Assembly (NCBI RefSeq): GCF_029094545.1
Contig: NZ_CP117835.1
Span: 2,584,001-2,648,000, forward strand
Direction of reading: 5' to 3'
DNA: 64,000 nucleotides
Source of the DNA: Alkalihalophilus pseudofirmus
GTDB taxonomy: Bacteria > Bacillota > Bacilli > Bacillales > Bacillaceae_D
Below, in pieces: positions 9,308 through 18,511 of the stretch (positions are counted from its first letter, which is position 1; each line of letters opens with the position of its first letter). The notes under the pieces were generated by a model. It had not been told where the DNA came from, searched no databases, and was given only the letters and a program-made list of their open reading frames with translations. A program made the position numbers and the translations under genes.

Positions 9308-9616
9308 TTAAACTTGCATTCGCATTATTTCTTGATAAGATTCAATCACTTTATTTCTGATTTCTACTGTAGCCTGCAGCGCTACACTTGCCTTTTGGCC
9401 GGTAATCATAACATCATGAAGATTATCAATCTCCCCACGAGCCAATTGTTCTGTTTTCATAGCAGAAACATTTTGAAGTTCGTTCACTTCTTGAACCGCT
9501 TCTGTTAATGCCGCTTTAAACGTCTCCCCTGCCTCGGCTGGAGTTTTCAACGGCTGGTTCTGTACTCCTAGCTGATTATGTAACATAAATGGTGATGAAA
9601 TACGATTTAACTCCAT
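9308..9616 (-). CDS. fliE: Flagellar hook-basal body protein FliE
   Basis: A 102-residue protein that links the MS ring to the rod and is needed early for export of rod proteins. The C-terminal half holds the conserved FliE block, with DVMITGQKASVALQ and the ending KVIESYQEIMRMQV. Length and location between flgC and fliF are standard. Confidence 0.92.
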   Translation of the reverse strand: MELNRISSPFMLHNQLGVQNQPLKTPAEAGETFKAALTEAVQEVNELQNVSAMKTEQLARGEIDNLHDVMITGQKASVALQATVEIRNKVIESYQEIMRMQV

Positions 9617-9628
9617 CTAGTTATCCCC

Positions 9629-10084
9629 CTACCTTCCTATCTCTAAGGCTTTCATTAACATATTCTTTGTCGCATTTAGTGACGTCACATTTGCTTCATA
9701 AGACCTAGTAGCTGTCATTAAATCAACCATTTCTCTCAGCGGGTCTACATTAGGCATTTCAACGTATCCATCTTCATTAGCATCAGGATGAGTTGGATCA
9801 TAGAGAAGTTTGAAAGGGTTTTGGTCCTCAACAATTGCCGAAGCTTTTACTCCAGTTCCGGCTTCTGATTTCTGTTTCATCGCATTTCCTAAGAAAGCAG
9901 AAAAAGGCTGCTTTTGATTCGGTTCAACGACAACCATCTTTCTTCGATATGGTGTCCACTCACCATCTACCATTCGTGCACGCGTCGTCTCTGCGTTCGC
10001 CATATTAGAAGAAATTACATCCATCCTAAGACGCTGTGTGGTAAGTGCTGAGGCACTTGCATTAAATCCACTAAAGAGTGTCAT
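9629..10084 (-). CDS. flgC: Flagellar basal-body rod protein FlgC
   Basis: A proximal rod subunit of 151 residues. The N-terminal rod signature is present (FSGFNASASALTTQRLRMD, then SSNMANAETTR). The C-terminal block is NVDPLREMVDLMTATRSYEANV, with the terminal helix after it. It follows flgB with three bases between them, the first pair of the operon. Confidence 0.94.
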   Translation of the reverse strand: MTLFSGFNASASALTTQRLRMDVISSNMANAETTRARMVDGEWTPYRRKMVVVEPNQKQPFSAFLGNAMKQKSEAGTGVKASAIVEDQNPFKLLYDPTHPDANEDGYVEMPNVDPLREMVDLMTATRSYEANVTSLNATKNMLMKALEIGR

Positions 10085-10087
10085 CTG

Positions 10088-10483
10088 TTAATTTCCCCCT
10101 CTGATCACAGTCTGCAAACTTTGAAATCTTCCGTTCATCCGATCAATTAATGCATTGTAATAGATTTGATTTTTAGCTAATTCAGACATTTCATGATCTA
10201 TATCAACGTTATTTCCATTGTGATTGTAAGTTGTATGAGGATTAGTATATACCTTAGTCCCTGTATTTGTAGTACTAAAGTCTATATGTTTCGCATTTGT
10301 TTTATTTGCTTCTAGGTTTGTGCCCATAGCTTCATTTAATGTATGTTTAAAGCTTACCTTTTTAGCTTGATAATTGGGCGTCCCTGCATTTGCGATATTG
10401 TCAGAGATCGCTCGCTGCCTTAGCTGCGAACCATCTAACCCTCTTTCTAATACTCTAAAAGTCGAGTTAGAAAATAACTCCAT
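10088..10483 (-). CDS. flgB: Flagellar basal-body rod protein FlgB
   Basis: A proximal rod subunit and the first gene of the fla/che operon. From the ATG at 10483 the product is 131 residues and starts MELFSNSTFRVLERGLDG, as FlgB proteins do. The rod signature RAISDNIANAGTPNYQAK is at about residues 24-41. An open frame runs 17 codons further upstream, but AAAGGTG lies at good spacing from the chosen ATG and the family length agrees. Confidence 0.92.
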   Translation of the reverse strand: MELFSNSTFRVLERGLDGSQLRQRAISDNIANAGTPNYQAKKVSFKHTLNEAMGTNLEANKTNAKHIDFSTTNTGTKVYTNPHTTYNHNGNNVDIDHEMSELAKNQIYYNALIDRMNGRFQSLQTVIRGGN

Positions 10484-10562
10484 ACGTGCCACACCTTTCG
10501 ACAATTCATTCATATTTCCGCCAAATTCCGGCATTTATAAACAAAATAATACATATTTTCAC

Positions 10563-10591
10563 ATCATAACCACTACGAAAATTGTAATCAA
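10563..10591 (-). promoter_or_regulatory. Candidate sigma-A promoter of the fla/che operon
   Basis: On the minus strand TTGATT (10586-10591), 17 bp, then TATGAT (10563-10568), about 80 bases before flgB. In B. subtilis the operon has a sigma-A promoter repressed by CodY and a sigma-D promoter. The spacer here contains AATTTTC, one half of a CodY box (AATTTTCWGAAAATT), but the other half is not conserved. No good sigma-D promoter was found. Confidence 0.5.
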
Positions 10592-10790
10592 TATGACCCG
10601 AAATGTCTAATGAAGTTTTTAAGAAAAGTGCATTCGATAAAAAAGCACCACCTATTTACACCTACTTTAGACTTAAGTATCTACCTCTGGGTTATATTAT
10701 TAATATATTAATACTTTTTTTAGCCTAATTTATTTACAAAATAATTACATATCCATGATCACTTTATCTCATAGGACTATTTTCGCACAT
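10592..10790. other. AT-rich codY-flgB intergenic region
   Basis: Together with the promoter and terminator entries this forms a 348-bp gap with no gene. It is very AT-rich around 10695-10745 (runs such as TATTAATATATTAATAATAT), a likely site of curvature or UP-element activity. Nothing else could be identified. Confidence 0.4.
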
Positions 10791-10816
10791 AAAAAAAGGG
10801 CCACAATGTGACCCTT
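10791..10816 (-). terminator. Terminator after codY
   Basis: On the minus strand the stem AGGGTCAC/GTGGCCCT (one G-U pair) is followed by seven T residues. It separates codY from the fla/che operon. Confidence 0.85.
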
Positions 10817-10831
10817 CTATGAATAAATGAT

Positions 10832-11611
10832 TTATTTAGTTTTAATTTTCTCTAGTTCGAGCAGGAACTTGTCGTTTAGTACTTTAATATATGTCCCCTT
10901 CATCCCAAGTGAACGTGATTCAATAACGCCTGCACTTTCTAGTTTGCGAAGAGCATTTACAATTACAGAGCGTGTAATACCTACACGGTCAGCAATCTTA
11001 CTTGCTACAAGCAGCCCTTCTTTTCCGTCAAGCTCTTCAAAAATATGCTCAACCGCCTCAAGTTCACTGTAAGATAATGAACTGATGGCCATTTGTACAA
11101 CCGCTTTACTACGTGCTTCTTCTTCAATTTCTTGTGTCTTTTCATGAAGAATCTCCATACCTACTACTGTTGCCCCGTACTCTGCTAAGATGAGGTCATC
11201 ATCATTAAATGAATCATTTAAGCGAGCTAGTACCAGAGTTCCTAGACGCTGACCTCCTCCAAGGATAGGTACGATTGTCGTTAAACCGTGTTGGAATAAG
11301 TCTTTATTTTCAACAGGGAAGGCTGTGTACTCACTTTCAATATCTAAGTTCGGTGACGTTTCTTCTACTTTAAATAATCCCCCTGTATACTCTTCTGGGA
11401 ATTGACGGTCTTCTAACATCTTTTTCATACGCTCGTTTTCAATTTCCTGTTTAATAGCAAAGCCTAGTAATTTACCACGGCGGCTAACGACAAAGACATT
11501 GGCGCTGATTGCATCACGGAGCGTTTCAGCCATGTCTTTAAAGTTAACATGCTGCCCTCCTGATTTTTGTAACATTTCATTAATTTGTCTTGTTCTTGAT
11601 AATAAATTCAT
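10832..11611 (-). CDS. codY: GTP-sensing global transcriptional repressor CodY
   Basis: CodY binds GTP and branched-chain amino acids and represses stationary-phase, amino-acid and motility genes. The 259-residue protein has the N-terminal GAF-type effector domain ([20 protein letters not shown]) and the C-terminal winged helix-turn-helix with [20 protein letters not shown] (about residues 203-222), the hallmark of the family. It is the last gene of the xerC-hslV-hslU-codY cluster, as in B. subtilis, 22 bases after hslU, and has its own terminator downstream. Confidence 0.97.
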   Translation of the reverse strand: MNLLSRTRQINEMLQKSGGQHVNFKDMAETLRDAISANVFVVSRRGKLLGFAIKQEIENERMKKMLEDRQFPEEYTGGLFKVEETSPNLDIESEYTAFPVENKDLFQHGLTTIVPILGGGQRLGTLVLARLNDSFNDDDLILAEYGATVVGMEILHEKTQEIEEEARSKAVVQMAISSLSYSELEAVEHIFEELDGKEGLLVASKIADRVGITRSVIVNALRKLESAGVIESRSLGMKGTYIKVLNDKFLLELEKIKTK

Positions 11612-11633
11612 TAAAAATCTCCTCCTAGATTCA

Positions 11634-13028
11634 CTATAAAATATATTGGCTTAAGTCGCGATTTTTCGCAATGGTTGCTAACTTTTCTTCTACATACTCT
11701 GGTGTAATAACAATCTCTTCTAATGTAATATCTGCGGCTTCAAACGAAAGGTCTTCTAATAATTTTTCAAGCATCGTGTGTAAGCGTCTTGCCCCTATAT
11801 TCTCCGTGTCTTGATTTACCTCCGTTGCAATTGTCGCAATCTTACGAACAGCATCGTCAGTAAATGTAACTTTTATACCTTCCGTTTGCAAAAGAGCTGA
11901 ATATTGTTTTAACAATGCATTATCAGGCTCTACTAAAATGCGAACAAAATCATCGACTGTCAAGTTTTTCAACTCAACACGAATCGGAAAACGACCTTGA
12001 AGTTCAGGGATTAAATCAGATGGTTTGGCAATATGAAATGCACCTGCACCAATAAATAAAATGTGATCTGTTTTCACCGCACCGTACTTCGTAACAATTG
12101 TCGATCCTTCAACGATAGGCAGAATATCTCTTTGGACGCCTTCTCTTGAAACATCAGCCGATTGTCCAGAAGATTTACCGGCAACTTTATCAATTTCATC
12201 GATAAAAATAATTCCCAGCTGCTCAGCCCTCTCAACAGCGAGCTGTGTAACTTCATCCATATCAATCAGCTTTTGAGCTTCCTCTTCCGCTAGAACATTT
12301 CTTGCTTCAGATACAGGCATTTTACGTTTCTTGCGCTTTTTAGGGATCATACTGCCAAGCATATCTTGCATATTCATCCCCATTTGTTCCATACCTGCAC
12401 CTTGGAACATATCCATGAACTGTTGTGTCTGTTCTTCTACTTCAATGGTAACGATACGGTCTTCAAGCTCGCCTAAAGCTAATTGATGGGCCATTCTCCT
12501 TCTTTGTTCTTTCATACCCTCTTCTTCACCGTTTGAATCATCCGGCTGCTGTTGACCAGGTTGATTAAAAAGCATTTCAAAAGGATTTTTGTATGTGGAT
12601 TGTTTTTTGTTAGAAGGCACCAAAAGTTCAACAAGACGTTCATTTGCATGTCTTAGAGCCTCTTCTTTGACGCCTTCCATCTTTTCTTCTTTCAAGATCC
12701 GAACGCTTGATTCTACTAAATCTCTAACCATCGATTCAACGTCACGTCCAACATAGCCTACTTCTGTAAACTTTGTCGCCTCAACTTTTATAAACGGGGC
12801 ACCTACAAGCTTCGCTAAACGCCTCGCGATTTCTGTTTTACCGACACCCGTTGGACCAATCATCAGGATATTTTTTGGAGTAACTTCTTCTTTAAGCTTA
12901 TCTTCTAACAAACTTCTGCGATAGCGGTTTCTTAGAGCAATAGCTACTGATTTTTTAGCTCCTTCTTGACCAACGATATATTGATTTAAGCGTTCAACAA
13001 TTTGTTTAGGCGTTAGATTAGTTTTCAC
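11634..13028 (-). CDS. hslU: HslU (ClpY) ATPase subunit of the HslUV protease
   Basis: AAA+ unfoldase that feeds substrates into HslV. Walker A GPTGVGKT is at about residues 58-65 and the GYVGRDVES pore motif at about 90-98. The I domain (about 110-240) contains a Met/Gln-rich stretch. Walker B is IIFIDEIDK, and the C-terminus ends RDLSQYIL, which docks into HslV. Length 464 is usual. Located between hslV and codY. Confidence 0.96.
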   Translation of the reverse strand: MKTNLTPKQIVERLNQYIVGQEGAKKSVAIALRNRYRRSLLEDKLKEEVTPKNILMIGPTGVGKTEIARRLAKLVGAPFIKVEATKFTEVGYVGRDVESMVRDLVESSVRILKEEKMEGVKEEALRHANERLVELLVPSNKKQSTYKNPFEMLFNQPGQQQPDDSNGEEEGMKEQRRRMAHQLALGELEDRIVTIEVEEQTQQFMDMFQGAGMEQMGMNMQDMLGSMIPKKRKKRKMPVSEARNVLAEEEAQKLIDMDEVTQLAVERAEQLGIIFIDEIDKVAGKSSGQSADVSREGVQRDILPIVEGSTIVTKYGAVKTDHILFIGAGAFHIAKPSDLIPELQGRFPIRVELKNLTVDDFVRILVEPDNALLKQYSALLQTEGIKVTFTDDAVRKIATIATEVNQDTENIGARRLHTMLEKLLEDLSFEAADITLEEIVITPEYVEEKLATIAKNRDLSQYIL

Positions 13029-13061
13029 GCGATCACACTCCAGTTATCGTTTTATCCAGCC

Positions 13062-13110
13062 TCTTCTATTGAAGTTCCTCTATTGAGTTTCTTCTATTGA
13101 AGTTCCTCTA
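13062..13110. repeat. 21-bp direct repeat over the hslV stop codon
   Basis: The 21-bp sequence at 13062-13082 recurs exactly at 13090-13110 (period 28). The second copy holds the last codons and stop of hslV; the first lies in the hslV-hslU gap. This looks like a recent tandem duplication, leaving a decoy copy of the hslV 3' end before hslU. Confidence 0.9.
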
Positions 13111-13645
13111 CAACGAGATTTAAATTCGTATACACACAAATTTCTCCAGCTGTCTCAAGGGCAGCTGTTGCAATCTCTTTAGCCGACAGATCAGGGGCAT
13201 GTTTTTTTAGCGCACGTCCTGCTGATAATGCATAATTCCCGCCAGAACCAATAGCAAGAATCCCATCATCTGGTTCAATCACTTCACCAGTACCTGATAT
13301 TAAGAGAATGTGTTCACGGTTCATAACAATGAGCATCGCTTCAAGCTGTCTAAGCACCTTATCACTTCGCCATTCTTTAGCAAGCTCTACAGCAGCTCTT
13401 TTCAAGTTGCCGTTGAATTCTTCAAGTCTACTCTCGAATTTCTCAAACAGTGTAAAAGCATCTGCTACTGACCCAGCAAAACCAGCCAACACTTTCCCCT
13501 GATAGATTCTACGTACTTTCTTGGCAGTATGTTTCATTACAACAGCATTTCCTAACGTTACCTGGCCGTCTCCAGCCATCGCGCATCGCCCATTATGCTG
13601 CACTGCAAATATCGTTGTCGCGTGGAAAGTCATTTTCTCATTCAT
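13094..13645 (-). CDS. hslV: HslV (ClpQ) peptidase subunit of the HslUV protease
   Basis: Proteasome-like peptidase of 183 residues that forms dodecamers capped by HslU. The core motifs are clear: [21 protein letters not shown], and [17 protein letters not shown]. In classical HslV the nucleophile is Thr1. Here, as in other Bacillales, an N-terminal extension precedes the TT pair (residues 10-11). B. subtilis CodW has been reported to use its N-terminal Ser; this protein has Asn at position 2, so the mature N-terminus is uncertain. The start has a strong AGGAGGT site. Confidence 0.95.
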   Translation of the reverse strand: MNEKMTFHATTIFAVQHNGRCAMAGDGQVTLGNAVVMKHTAKKVRRIYQGKVLAGFAGSVADAFTLFEKFESRLEEFNGNLKRAAVELAKEWRSDKVLRQLEAMLIVMNREHILLISGTGEVIEPDDGILAIGSGGNYALSAGRALKKHAPDLSAKEIATAALETAGEICVYTNLNLVVEELQ

Positions 13646-13681
13646 TATAAAGACCTCCTAGATAGCTGATATCCCTCTATT

Positions 13682-14647
13682 TCACGCACGAGGATGATGA
13701 TTTTTATACACTTCCCGAAGCCGGTCTTTTGTTACATGAGTGTACACTTGAGTCGTAGAAAGATGTTCATGACCTAGTAATTCTTGAACCACTCTAAGGT
13801 CCGCTCCATTATTTAGAAGATGAGTTGCAAATGAGTGCCTCAAATCATGAGGTCGGATATGCTTTTGCATTGATGCCTCTTCCACTCTTTTAGCTAACAT
13901 CCTCCGTATACTTCGGTCAGTTAACGGTCCTCCGCGATAATTCAGAAAAAGACGTTTAGTCTCACTATTACCTTTTTTAAGTAAGTTTACTCTGGCATCC
14001 TCAATATATTCATGTAATGCATCGCATGCAAACGAACCAATCGGTACATAGCGCTCTTTATTGCCTTTACCTTTGACAAAGGCAGTGCCAATCCTAAGAT
14101 CTATATCCGCTACATCTAATTGACTGCATTCACCTACGCGCATTCCGGTTGCATATAAAAGTTCGAGGATTGCTCGGTCTCTTTTATCAAGAGGTGTATT
14201 TCCTTCAAACGCTTTAAATAACTCATCCATTTCTTCTTCATACAAAAAGCTTGGAAGTTTTGAAGCCTGTTTTGGAAGATGAGTTTCTGCAAAGACATTG
14301 CGGGTAAGGTCTTCTTCTCTCATAAGAAAGTGAAATAAACTGCGCATAGAAGAGATCTTTCTTGCCACTGAATTTCTAGCATACGCTTTATCATAAAGAA
14401 ACGTCAGATATGAGCGCACAAAAAGATAAGTCACATCAGAAAAAGCAGCACAGTTATGCTCTTTCATGAAGTGACAAAAATCCTCTATATCACTAAGATA
14501 GCTTTTAACAGTATGTAGGGAATAATTCTTTTCAACTTGCATGTAGCGTACGAACATTTGTATAGAATCGTTTGTTTTCGTATTGTTGGTAATCGAGTCC
14601 TTTATCGTTGAATCCTTCATCATCGAATCTTCATTTGATTGATCCAT
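13682..14647 (-). CDS. xerC: Tyrosine recombinase XerC/CodV
   Basis: Site-specific recombinase that resolves chromosome dimers at dif together with XerD. Catalytic residues are visible: Arg in TGMRVGE, Lys in GKGNKERYVP, His/Arg in RPHDLRHSFATH, His in LLGHEHLSTTQ, and the nucleophile Tyr in VYTHV. The N-terminal SAM-like DNA-binding domain starts at FVRYMQVEKNYS. The protein carries about 30 extra Asn/Asp/Ser/Thr-rich residues before that, with DNA that looks like short degenerate repeats. Length is 321 residues against about 304 in B. subtilis. The ATG follows GAGGTGA. Confidence 0.93.
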   Translation of the reverse strand: MDQSNEDSMMKDSTIKDSITNNTKTNDSIQMFVRYMQVEKNYSLHTVKSYLSDIEDFCHFMKEHNCAAFSDVTYLFVRSYLTFLYDKAYARNSVARKISSMRSLFHFLMREEDLTRNVFAETHLPKQASKLPSFLYEEEMDELFKAFEGNTPLDKRDRAILELLYATGMRVGECSQLDVADIDLRIGTAFVKGKGNKERYVPIGSFACDALHEYIEDARVNLLKKGNSETKRLFLNYRGGPLTDRSIRRMLAKRVEEASMQKHIRPHDLRHSFATHLLNNGADLRVVQELLGHEHLSTTQVYTHVTKDRLREVYKNHHPRA

Positions 14648-14662
14648 CCGAATCACCTCACA

Positions 14663-14695
14663 GAGCTACTAAATTCTATCATGATTCAGTAGCTC
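14663..14695 (-). other. Hairpin between trmFO and xerC
   Basis: GAGCTACT and AGTAGCTC form an 8-bp perfect stem that can extend by four weaker pairs, just upstream of the xerC ribosome-binding site. No T-run follows, so it is more likely an RNA processing or stability element than a terminator. Confidence 0.45.
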
Positions 14696-14707
14696 CCGCA
14701 ATGATAT

Positions 14708-16015
14708 TTACATTTTTTTCACAAAATTCTGAATTGACCCTAAAGCTCGCTCAGCAAGTTGTTCATAGCGTTCTTTTTTATTTTTAATGCGCTCACTAAG
14801 AGGCGGAAGCAAACCAAAGTTTGCATTCATCGGCTGGAAGTTTTTTGGGTTCGCAGTAGTGATGTAATTTGCCATGCTCCCTAAAACGGTTTCTTCCGGG
14901 AACGTAAGCAGCTCCTCATTATTAACGAGCCTTGCAGCATTAATACCGGCAATTAACCCAGCAGCTGCTGATTCCACATAACCTTCAACACCAGTAATCT
15001 GACCAGCAAAGAATAAATCCTCGCGATCTTTATATTGATAAGTAGACTTTAATAAATTCGGCGAATTGATAAACGTATTACGGTGCATAACTCCATAGCG
15101 CACAATCTCTGCATTCTCTAAGCCTGGTATTAATTTTAAGACTTCCTTTTGCGGTCCCCATTTTAAATGTGTTTGGAAACCAACGATATTATACAATGTA
15201 CCAGATTGGTTGTCTTGGCGTAATTGTACAACTGCATATGGGCGCTTTCCTGTTTCAGGATGCTCGAGGCCGACTGGTTTCATCGGGCCAAATAACATCG
15301 TCTTCTTCCCTCTTTTTGCCATGACTTCGATCGGCATGCACCCTTCAAAGAAAATCTCTTTTTCAAATTCTTTTAAAGGAACCGTTTCAGCTGAGATTAA
15401 CGCTTCATAAAAGCGATCAAACTCTTCTTCTGTCATCGGACAGTTTAGATATGCAGCTTCTCCTTTATCATAACGAGATTTAAGATACACTTTATCACGA
15501 TCGATTGAATCCGTTTCGATAATAGGCGCGGCTGCGTCATAGAAGTATAAGTACTCTTCACCTGTTAGTGCTTGAAGCTGCTTTGAAAGTCCTTCTGAGG
15601 TTAACGGACCAGTAGCAATAATCGTCGGTCCTTCAGGTATTTCAGAGATTTCTTCATTAATCACGGTTACATTCGGGTGATTCTTCACACGATCAGTAAC
15701 ATTTTGAGCGAATTCGTGACGGTCCACAGCAAGGGCTCCACCAGCAGGTACAGAAGAGTCATCAGCTGATGAAATAATAACCGAATCAAGCTTCCTCATC
15801 TCTTCTTTTAATACACCAACCGCATTTGTTAAGCTGTTTCCACGCAAAGAGTTACTGCATACAAGCTCAGCAAATTTGTCTGTATGGTGTGCTGGTGTTT
15901 GTTTTACAGGTCTCATTTCGTATAATCGTACATTTATTCCGCGCTTCGCTAGCTGCCAAGCCGCTTCACTTCCAGCAAGGCCAGCACCGATCACATTTAC
16001 ATGTTGTTGATCCAT
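14708..16015 (-). CDS. trmFO: Folate/FAD-dependent tRNA (uracil-54) methyltransferase TrmFO
   Basis: Makes 5-methyluridine at position 54 of tRNA using methylene-tetrahydrofolate and FADH2. The N-terminal FAD-binding motif is [19 protein letters not shown] (residues 9-27). The conserved CSNSLRG motif is at about residues 53-59, with the family C-terminus [10 protein letters not shown]. Length 435 is usual. It has its own promoter just after topA and a long structured leader (separate entries), so it may be regulated apart from topA. Confidence 0.95.
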   Translation of the reverse strand: MDQQHVNVIGAGLAGSEAAWQLAKRGINVRLYEMRPVKQTPAHHTDKFAELVCSNSLRGNSLTNAVGVLKEEMRKLDSVIISSADDSSVPAGGALAVDRHEFAQNVTDRVKNHPNVTVINEEISEIPEGPTIIATGPLTSEGLSKQLQALTGEEYLYFYDAAAPIIETDSIDRDKVYLKSRYDKGEAAYLNCPMTEEEFDRFYEALISAETVPLKEFEKEIFFEGCMPIEVMAKRGKKTMLFGPMKPVGLEHPETGKRPYAVVQLRQDNQSGTLYNIVGFQTHLKWGPQKEVLKLIPGLENAEIVRYGVMHRNTFINSPNLLKSTYQYKDREDLFFAGQITGVEGYVESAAAGLIAGINAARLVNNEELLTFPEETVLGSMANYITTANPKNFQPMNANFGLLPPLSERIKNKKERYEQLAERALGSIQNFVKKM

Positions 16016-16228
16016 TTTTTAACGCCTCCACTCTAAAATCATTCAAAAAGGTCTGAACGGTGACTAAGGCAAGGACAAGATAACGAAGCGATCCATTATC
16101 CTGGTGAGTACTTGCACATTAGCGGTTCAGACCCTTGGTTTTTCCTTGTTCAATCACCTTGTGGCAATTGTATCAACTAACCATTCTTTGCTGGTGAGTA
16201 CGTGCTCACCATGACTTTCTATGAATCC
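16016..16228 (-). ncRNA. Putative structured 5' leader of trmFO (unassigned)
   Basis: About 210 bases lie between the predicted transcription start and the trmFO ATG, with no gene. Two copies of GTACTCACCAG (minus strand; complements of 16191-16201 and 16101-16111) lie 90 bases apart within a longer imperfect repeat (14 of 15 identical). The first forms a hairpin with GGTGAG (16193-16210). The second lies inside a long stem-loop closed by a perfect 9-bp helix (16050-16058 with 16125-16133) followed by TTTTT, like a terminator. GGTGAG could pair with either copy. I matched no known riboswitch or T-box; the ncRNA call is inference. Confidence 0.45.
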
Positions 16229-16234
16229 TAGTAC

Positions 16235-16263
16235 ATCATAATACTTTTTTCGTCAAGATTCAA
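16235..16263 (-). promoter_or_regulatory. Sigma-A promoter of trmFO
   Basis: On the minus strand TTGAAT (16258-16263), 17 bp, then TATGAT (16235-16240), beginning eleven bases after the topA stop codon. The initiation site would be near 16228. Confidence 0.65.
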
Positions 16264-16273
16264 CAAAAACAAA

Positions 16274-18346
16274 TTAATTTGCTTCTTCTTTGTAATCGCA
16301 TGAAGAACATTGAACATTGACACCTTTTTTCGTTTTCTTCTCAACGAGCATCGCCGAACATTTTGGACACGGACGAGAAATTGGTTTGTCCCATGAGATG
16401 AATTCACATTCTGGGTAGCGGTCACATCCGTAAAATGTACGACGTTTCTTACTTTTCCGCTCTACAATATTTCCTTCTTTACACGTCGGACATTTCACAC
16501 CGATATCTTTTACAATTGCTTTTGTGTTTCGACATTCTGGGAAATTAGAACATGCCATGAACTTTCCGTAGCGTCCCATTTTATACACCATTTCATGTCC
16601 ACATTTTTCACAATCTTCACCAGCAGGTTCATCTTTTATCTCGACTTCTTTCATTTCTTCTTCTGCAACCTTAAGTCTCTTTTCAAAGCCTTGGTAAAAA
16701 CCATCAATAATGTGGACCCATTCATGATTCCCTTCTTCAATAGAGTCGAGGTCACCTTCCATTTTAGCTGTAAATTCCACGTCTAAAATTTCTGGGAAGA
16801 ATTCAACGATTAACTCTAATACAATTTCACCTAATTCTGTCGGAATAAATCTTTTTTCTTCAAGAGCCACATATCCACGCTTTTGAATCGTATCAAGTGT
16901 AGGTGCATAGGTTGACGGTCTGCCAATCCCTAACTCTTCCATCGTTTTTACTAGTCTCGCCTCTGTATATCTTGGCGGGGGCTGAGTAAAGTGCTGGTTC
17001 GGGTCAATAGACTCTTTCTTTACTTTTTGACCTTCTTCAAGGTTAGGCAGCAGACGGTCTTCCTCTTTCTTTCCGTCATCATTTCCCTCGATATACACTT
17101 TCATAAAACCAGGAAACTTCACTTTCGAACCTGTTGCTCTAAATAGTACTCCTTCGTTTACAAGGTCCACAGACATCGTATCCATAATAGCTGGAGCCAT
17201 TTCACTTGCAACTAAACGTTCCCAGATTAGACGATACAAACGAAGCTGGTCACGTGATAAATAGCTCTTCAAGCTTTTAGGATCTTTAAATACAGCAGTA
17301 GGGCGAATAGCTTCGTGAGCGTCTTGTGCTTTCTTATCTTTCTTCACCGCACGCTGTCCTACTCTCGTGTATTCTTCCCCAAATTGTTCTACAATGTATT
17401 GCCTTGTTTCATTTTGCGCAGTCTCTGAGATTCGTGTAGAGTCGGTACGCATGTACGTAATTAAACCAACTGTCCCTTCCTTGCCTAGGTCAATCCCCTC
17501 ATATAACTGCTGAGCAATCATCATTGTTTTCTTTGCTCTAAAATTCAGCTTTCTTGCAGCCTCTTGCTGAAGAGAAGAGGTAGTAAATGGAGTTACAGGG
17601 TTTCTTTTACGTTCTTTCTTTTTTACAGATGCCACATCAAACGACTTACCTTTTAATTGCTTTAAAACCGCTTGGACCTCTTCCTCTGATTTAAGTTCTT
17701 GCTTCTTGCCGTCTACTCCGTAAAATTTAGCGTCAAAAGCCTCATCCCCTAATGAGAACTTTCCTTGAATGGTCCAATATTCTTCAGGTACGAACGCTTG
17801 TATTTCTTTCTCACGCTCAATAATCATTTTGACGGCGACAGATTGAACACGACCTGCACTTAATCCTTTTTTAACTTTTTTCCATAAAAGAGGACTAATA
17901 TTATAACCAACTAAACGGTCTAAAATGCGTCGTGCTTGCTGAGCATCTACCAAATCCATATTAATTTTTCTCGGTGTTTTAAATGCATCTTTAATTGCCT
18001 GCTTTGTAATTTCATTAAACACTACGCGACAATCAGACTGCTCATCAATATTAAGACTATGGGCAAGATGCCAAGCGATAGCCTCTCCTTCACGATCGGG
18101 GTCAGCTGCGAGATAAATTCGTTTCACTTTTTTAGCAGCTGTCTTTAATTCTTTTAACACGGGGCCTTTCCCGCGGATTGTAATATACTTTGGTTGAAAA
18201 TTTTCTTCAACATCTACTCCCATTTGACTTTTTGGTAAGTCTCTGACATGTCCCATTGAAGCCTTTACAATGTATTTTTTGCCTAAATATTTACCAATGG
18301 TCTTTGCTTTGGCGGGAGATTCAACGATTACTAAATAATCGGCCAT
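16274..18346 (-). CDS. topA: DNA topoisomerase I
   Basis: Type IA topoisomerase that relaxes negative supercoils. The Toprim domain lies at the N-terminus ([19 protein letters not shown]; acidic triad in DPDREGEA). The active-site tyrosine is in [14 protein letters not shown] (near residue 297). Three four-cysteine zinc fingers end the protein, beginning CEKCG, CPTCK and CPKCS. Length 690 matches the Bacillus enzyme. It has its own promoter and no clear terminator; the trmFO promoter begins straight after. Confidence 0.97.
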   Translation of the reverse strand: MADYLVIVESPAKAKTIGKYLGKKYIVKASMGHVRDLPKSQMGVDVEENFQPKYITIRGKGPVLKELKTAAKKVKRIYLAADPDREGEAIAWHLAHSLNIDEQSDCRVVFNEITKQAIKDAFKTPRKINMDLVDAQQARRILDRLVGYNISPLLWKKVKKGLSAGRVQSVAVKMIIEREKEIQAFVPEEYWTIQGKFSLGDEAFDAKFYGVDGKKQELKSEEEVQAVLKQLKGKSFDVASVKKKERKRNPVTPFTTSSLQQEAARKLNFRAKKTMMIAQQLYEGIDLGKEGTVGLITYMRTDSTRISETAQNETRQYIVEQFGEEYTRVGQRAVKKDKKAQDAHEAIRPTAVFKDPKSLKSYLSRDQLRLYRLIWERLVASEMAPAIMDTMSVDLVNEGVLFRATGSKVKFPGFMKVYIEGNDDGKKEEDRLLPNLEEGQKVKKESIDPNQHFTQPPPRYTEARLVKTMEELGIGRPSTYAPTLDTIQKRGYVALEEKRFIPTELGEIVLELIVEFFPEILDVEFTAKMEGDLDSIEEGNHEWVHIIDGFYQGFEKRLKVAEEEMKEVEIKDEPAGEDCEKCGHEMVYKMGRYGKFMACSNFPECRNTKAIVKDIGVKCPTCKEGNIVERKSKKRRTFYGCDRYPECEFISWDKPISRPCPKCSAMLVEKKTKKGVNVQCSSCDYKEEAN

Positions 18347-18390
18347 AACAAGCAGCTCCCTCTCTCGAAGTTAAATTAAAATCTTCCCTA

Positions 18391-18419
18391 TTATTAAACA
18401 GACTTTTACCATTTGTCAA
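18391..18419 (-). promoter_or_regulatory. Sigma-A promoter of topA
   Basis: On the minus strand TTGACA (18414-18419), 17 bp, then TAATAA (18391-18396), about 45 bases before the topA ATG. Confidence 0.65.
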
Positions 18420-18457
18420 ACAAGAGTTTAAAAATTTCGTATTAAAACGTATGGAAA

Positions 18458-18485
18458 TTGACAAAAAACGACTATATTATATAGA
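18458..18485 (+). promoter_or_regulatory. Possible promoter antisense to dprA
   Basis: On the plus strand TTGACA (18458-18463), 16 bp, then TATAGA (18480-18485), in the gap between topA and dprA and directed into the dprA 3' end. No plus-strand gene follows. The -35 is a perfect match; AT-rich DNA gives such matches by chance. Confidence 0.35.
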
Positions 18486-18511
18486 AGAAACTCGGAAATT
18501 TTATGACGATT

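Noticed and set aside
16016..16228. T-box, THF riboswitch or SAM riboswitch upstream of trmFO
   Set aside because: The T-box TGGNACCGCG sequence is absent and I could not fit the conserved cores of the THF or SAM riboswitches.
16228..16425. A minus-strand 65-codon frame over the topA 3' end
   Set aside because: It is a shifted frame of the topA zinc-finger region.
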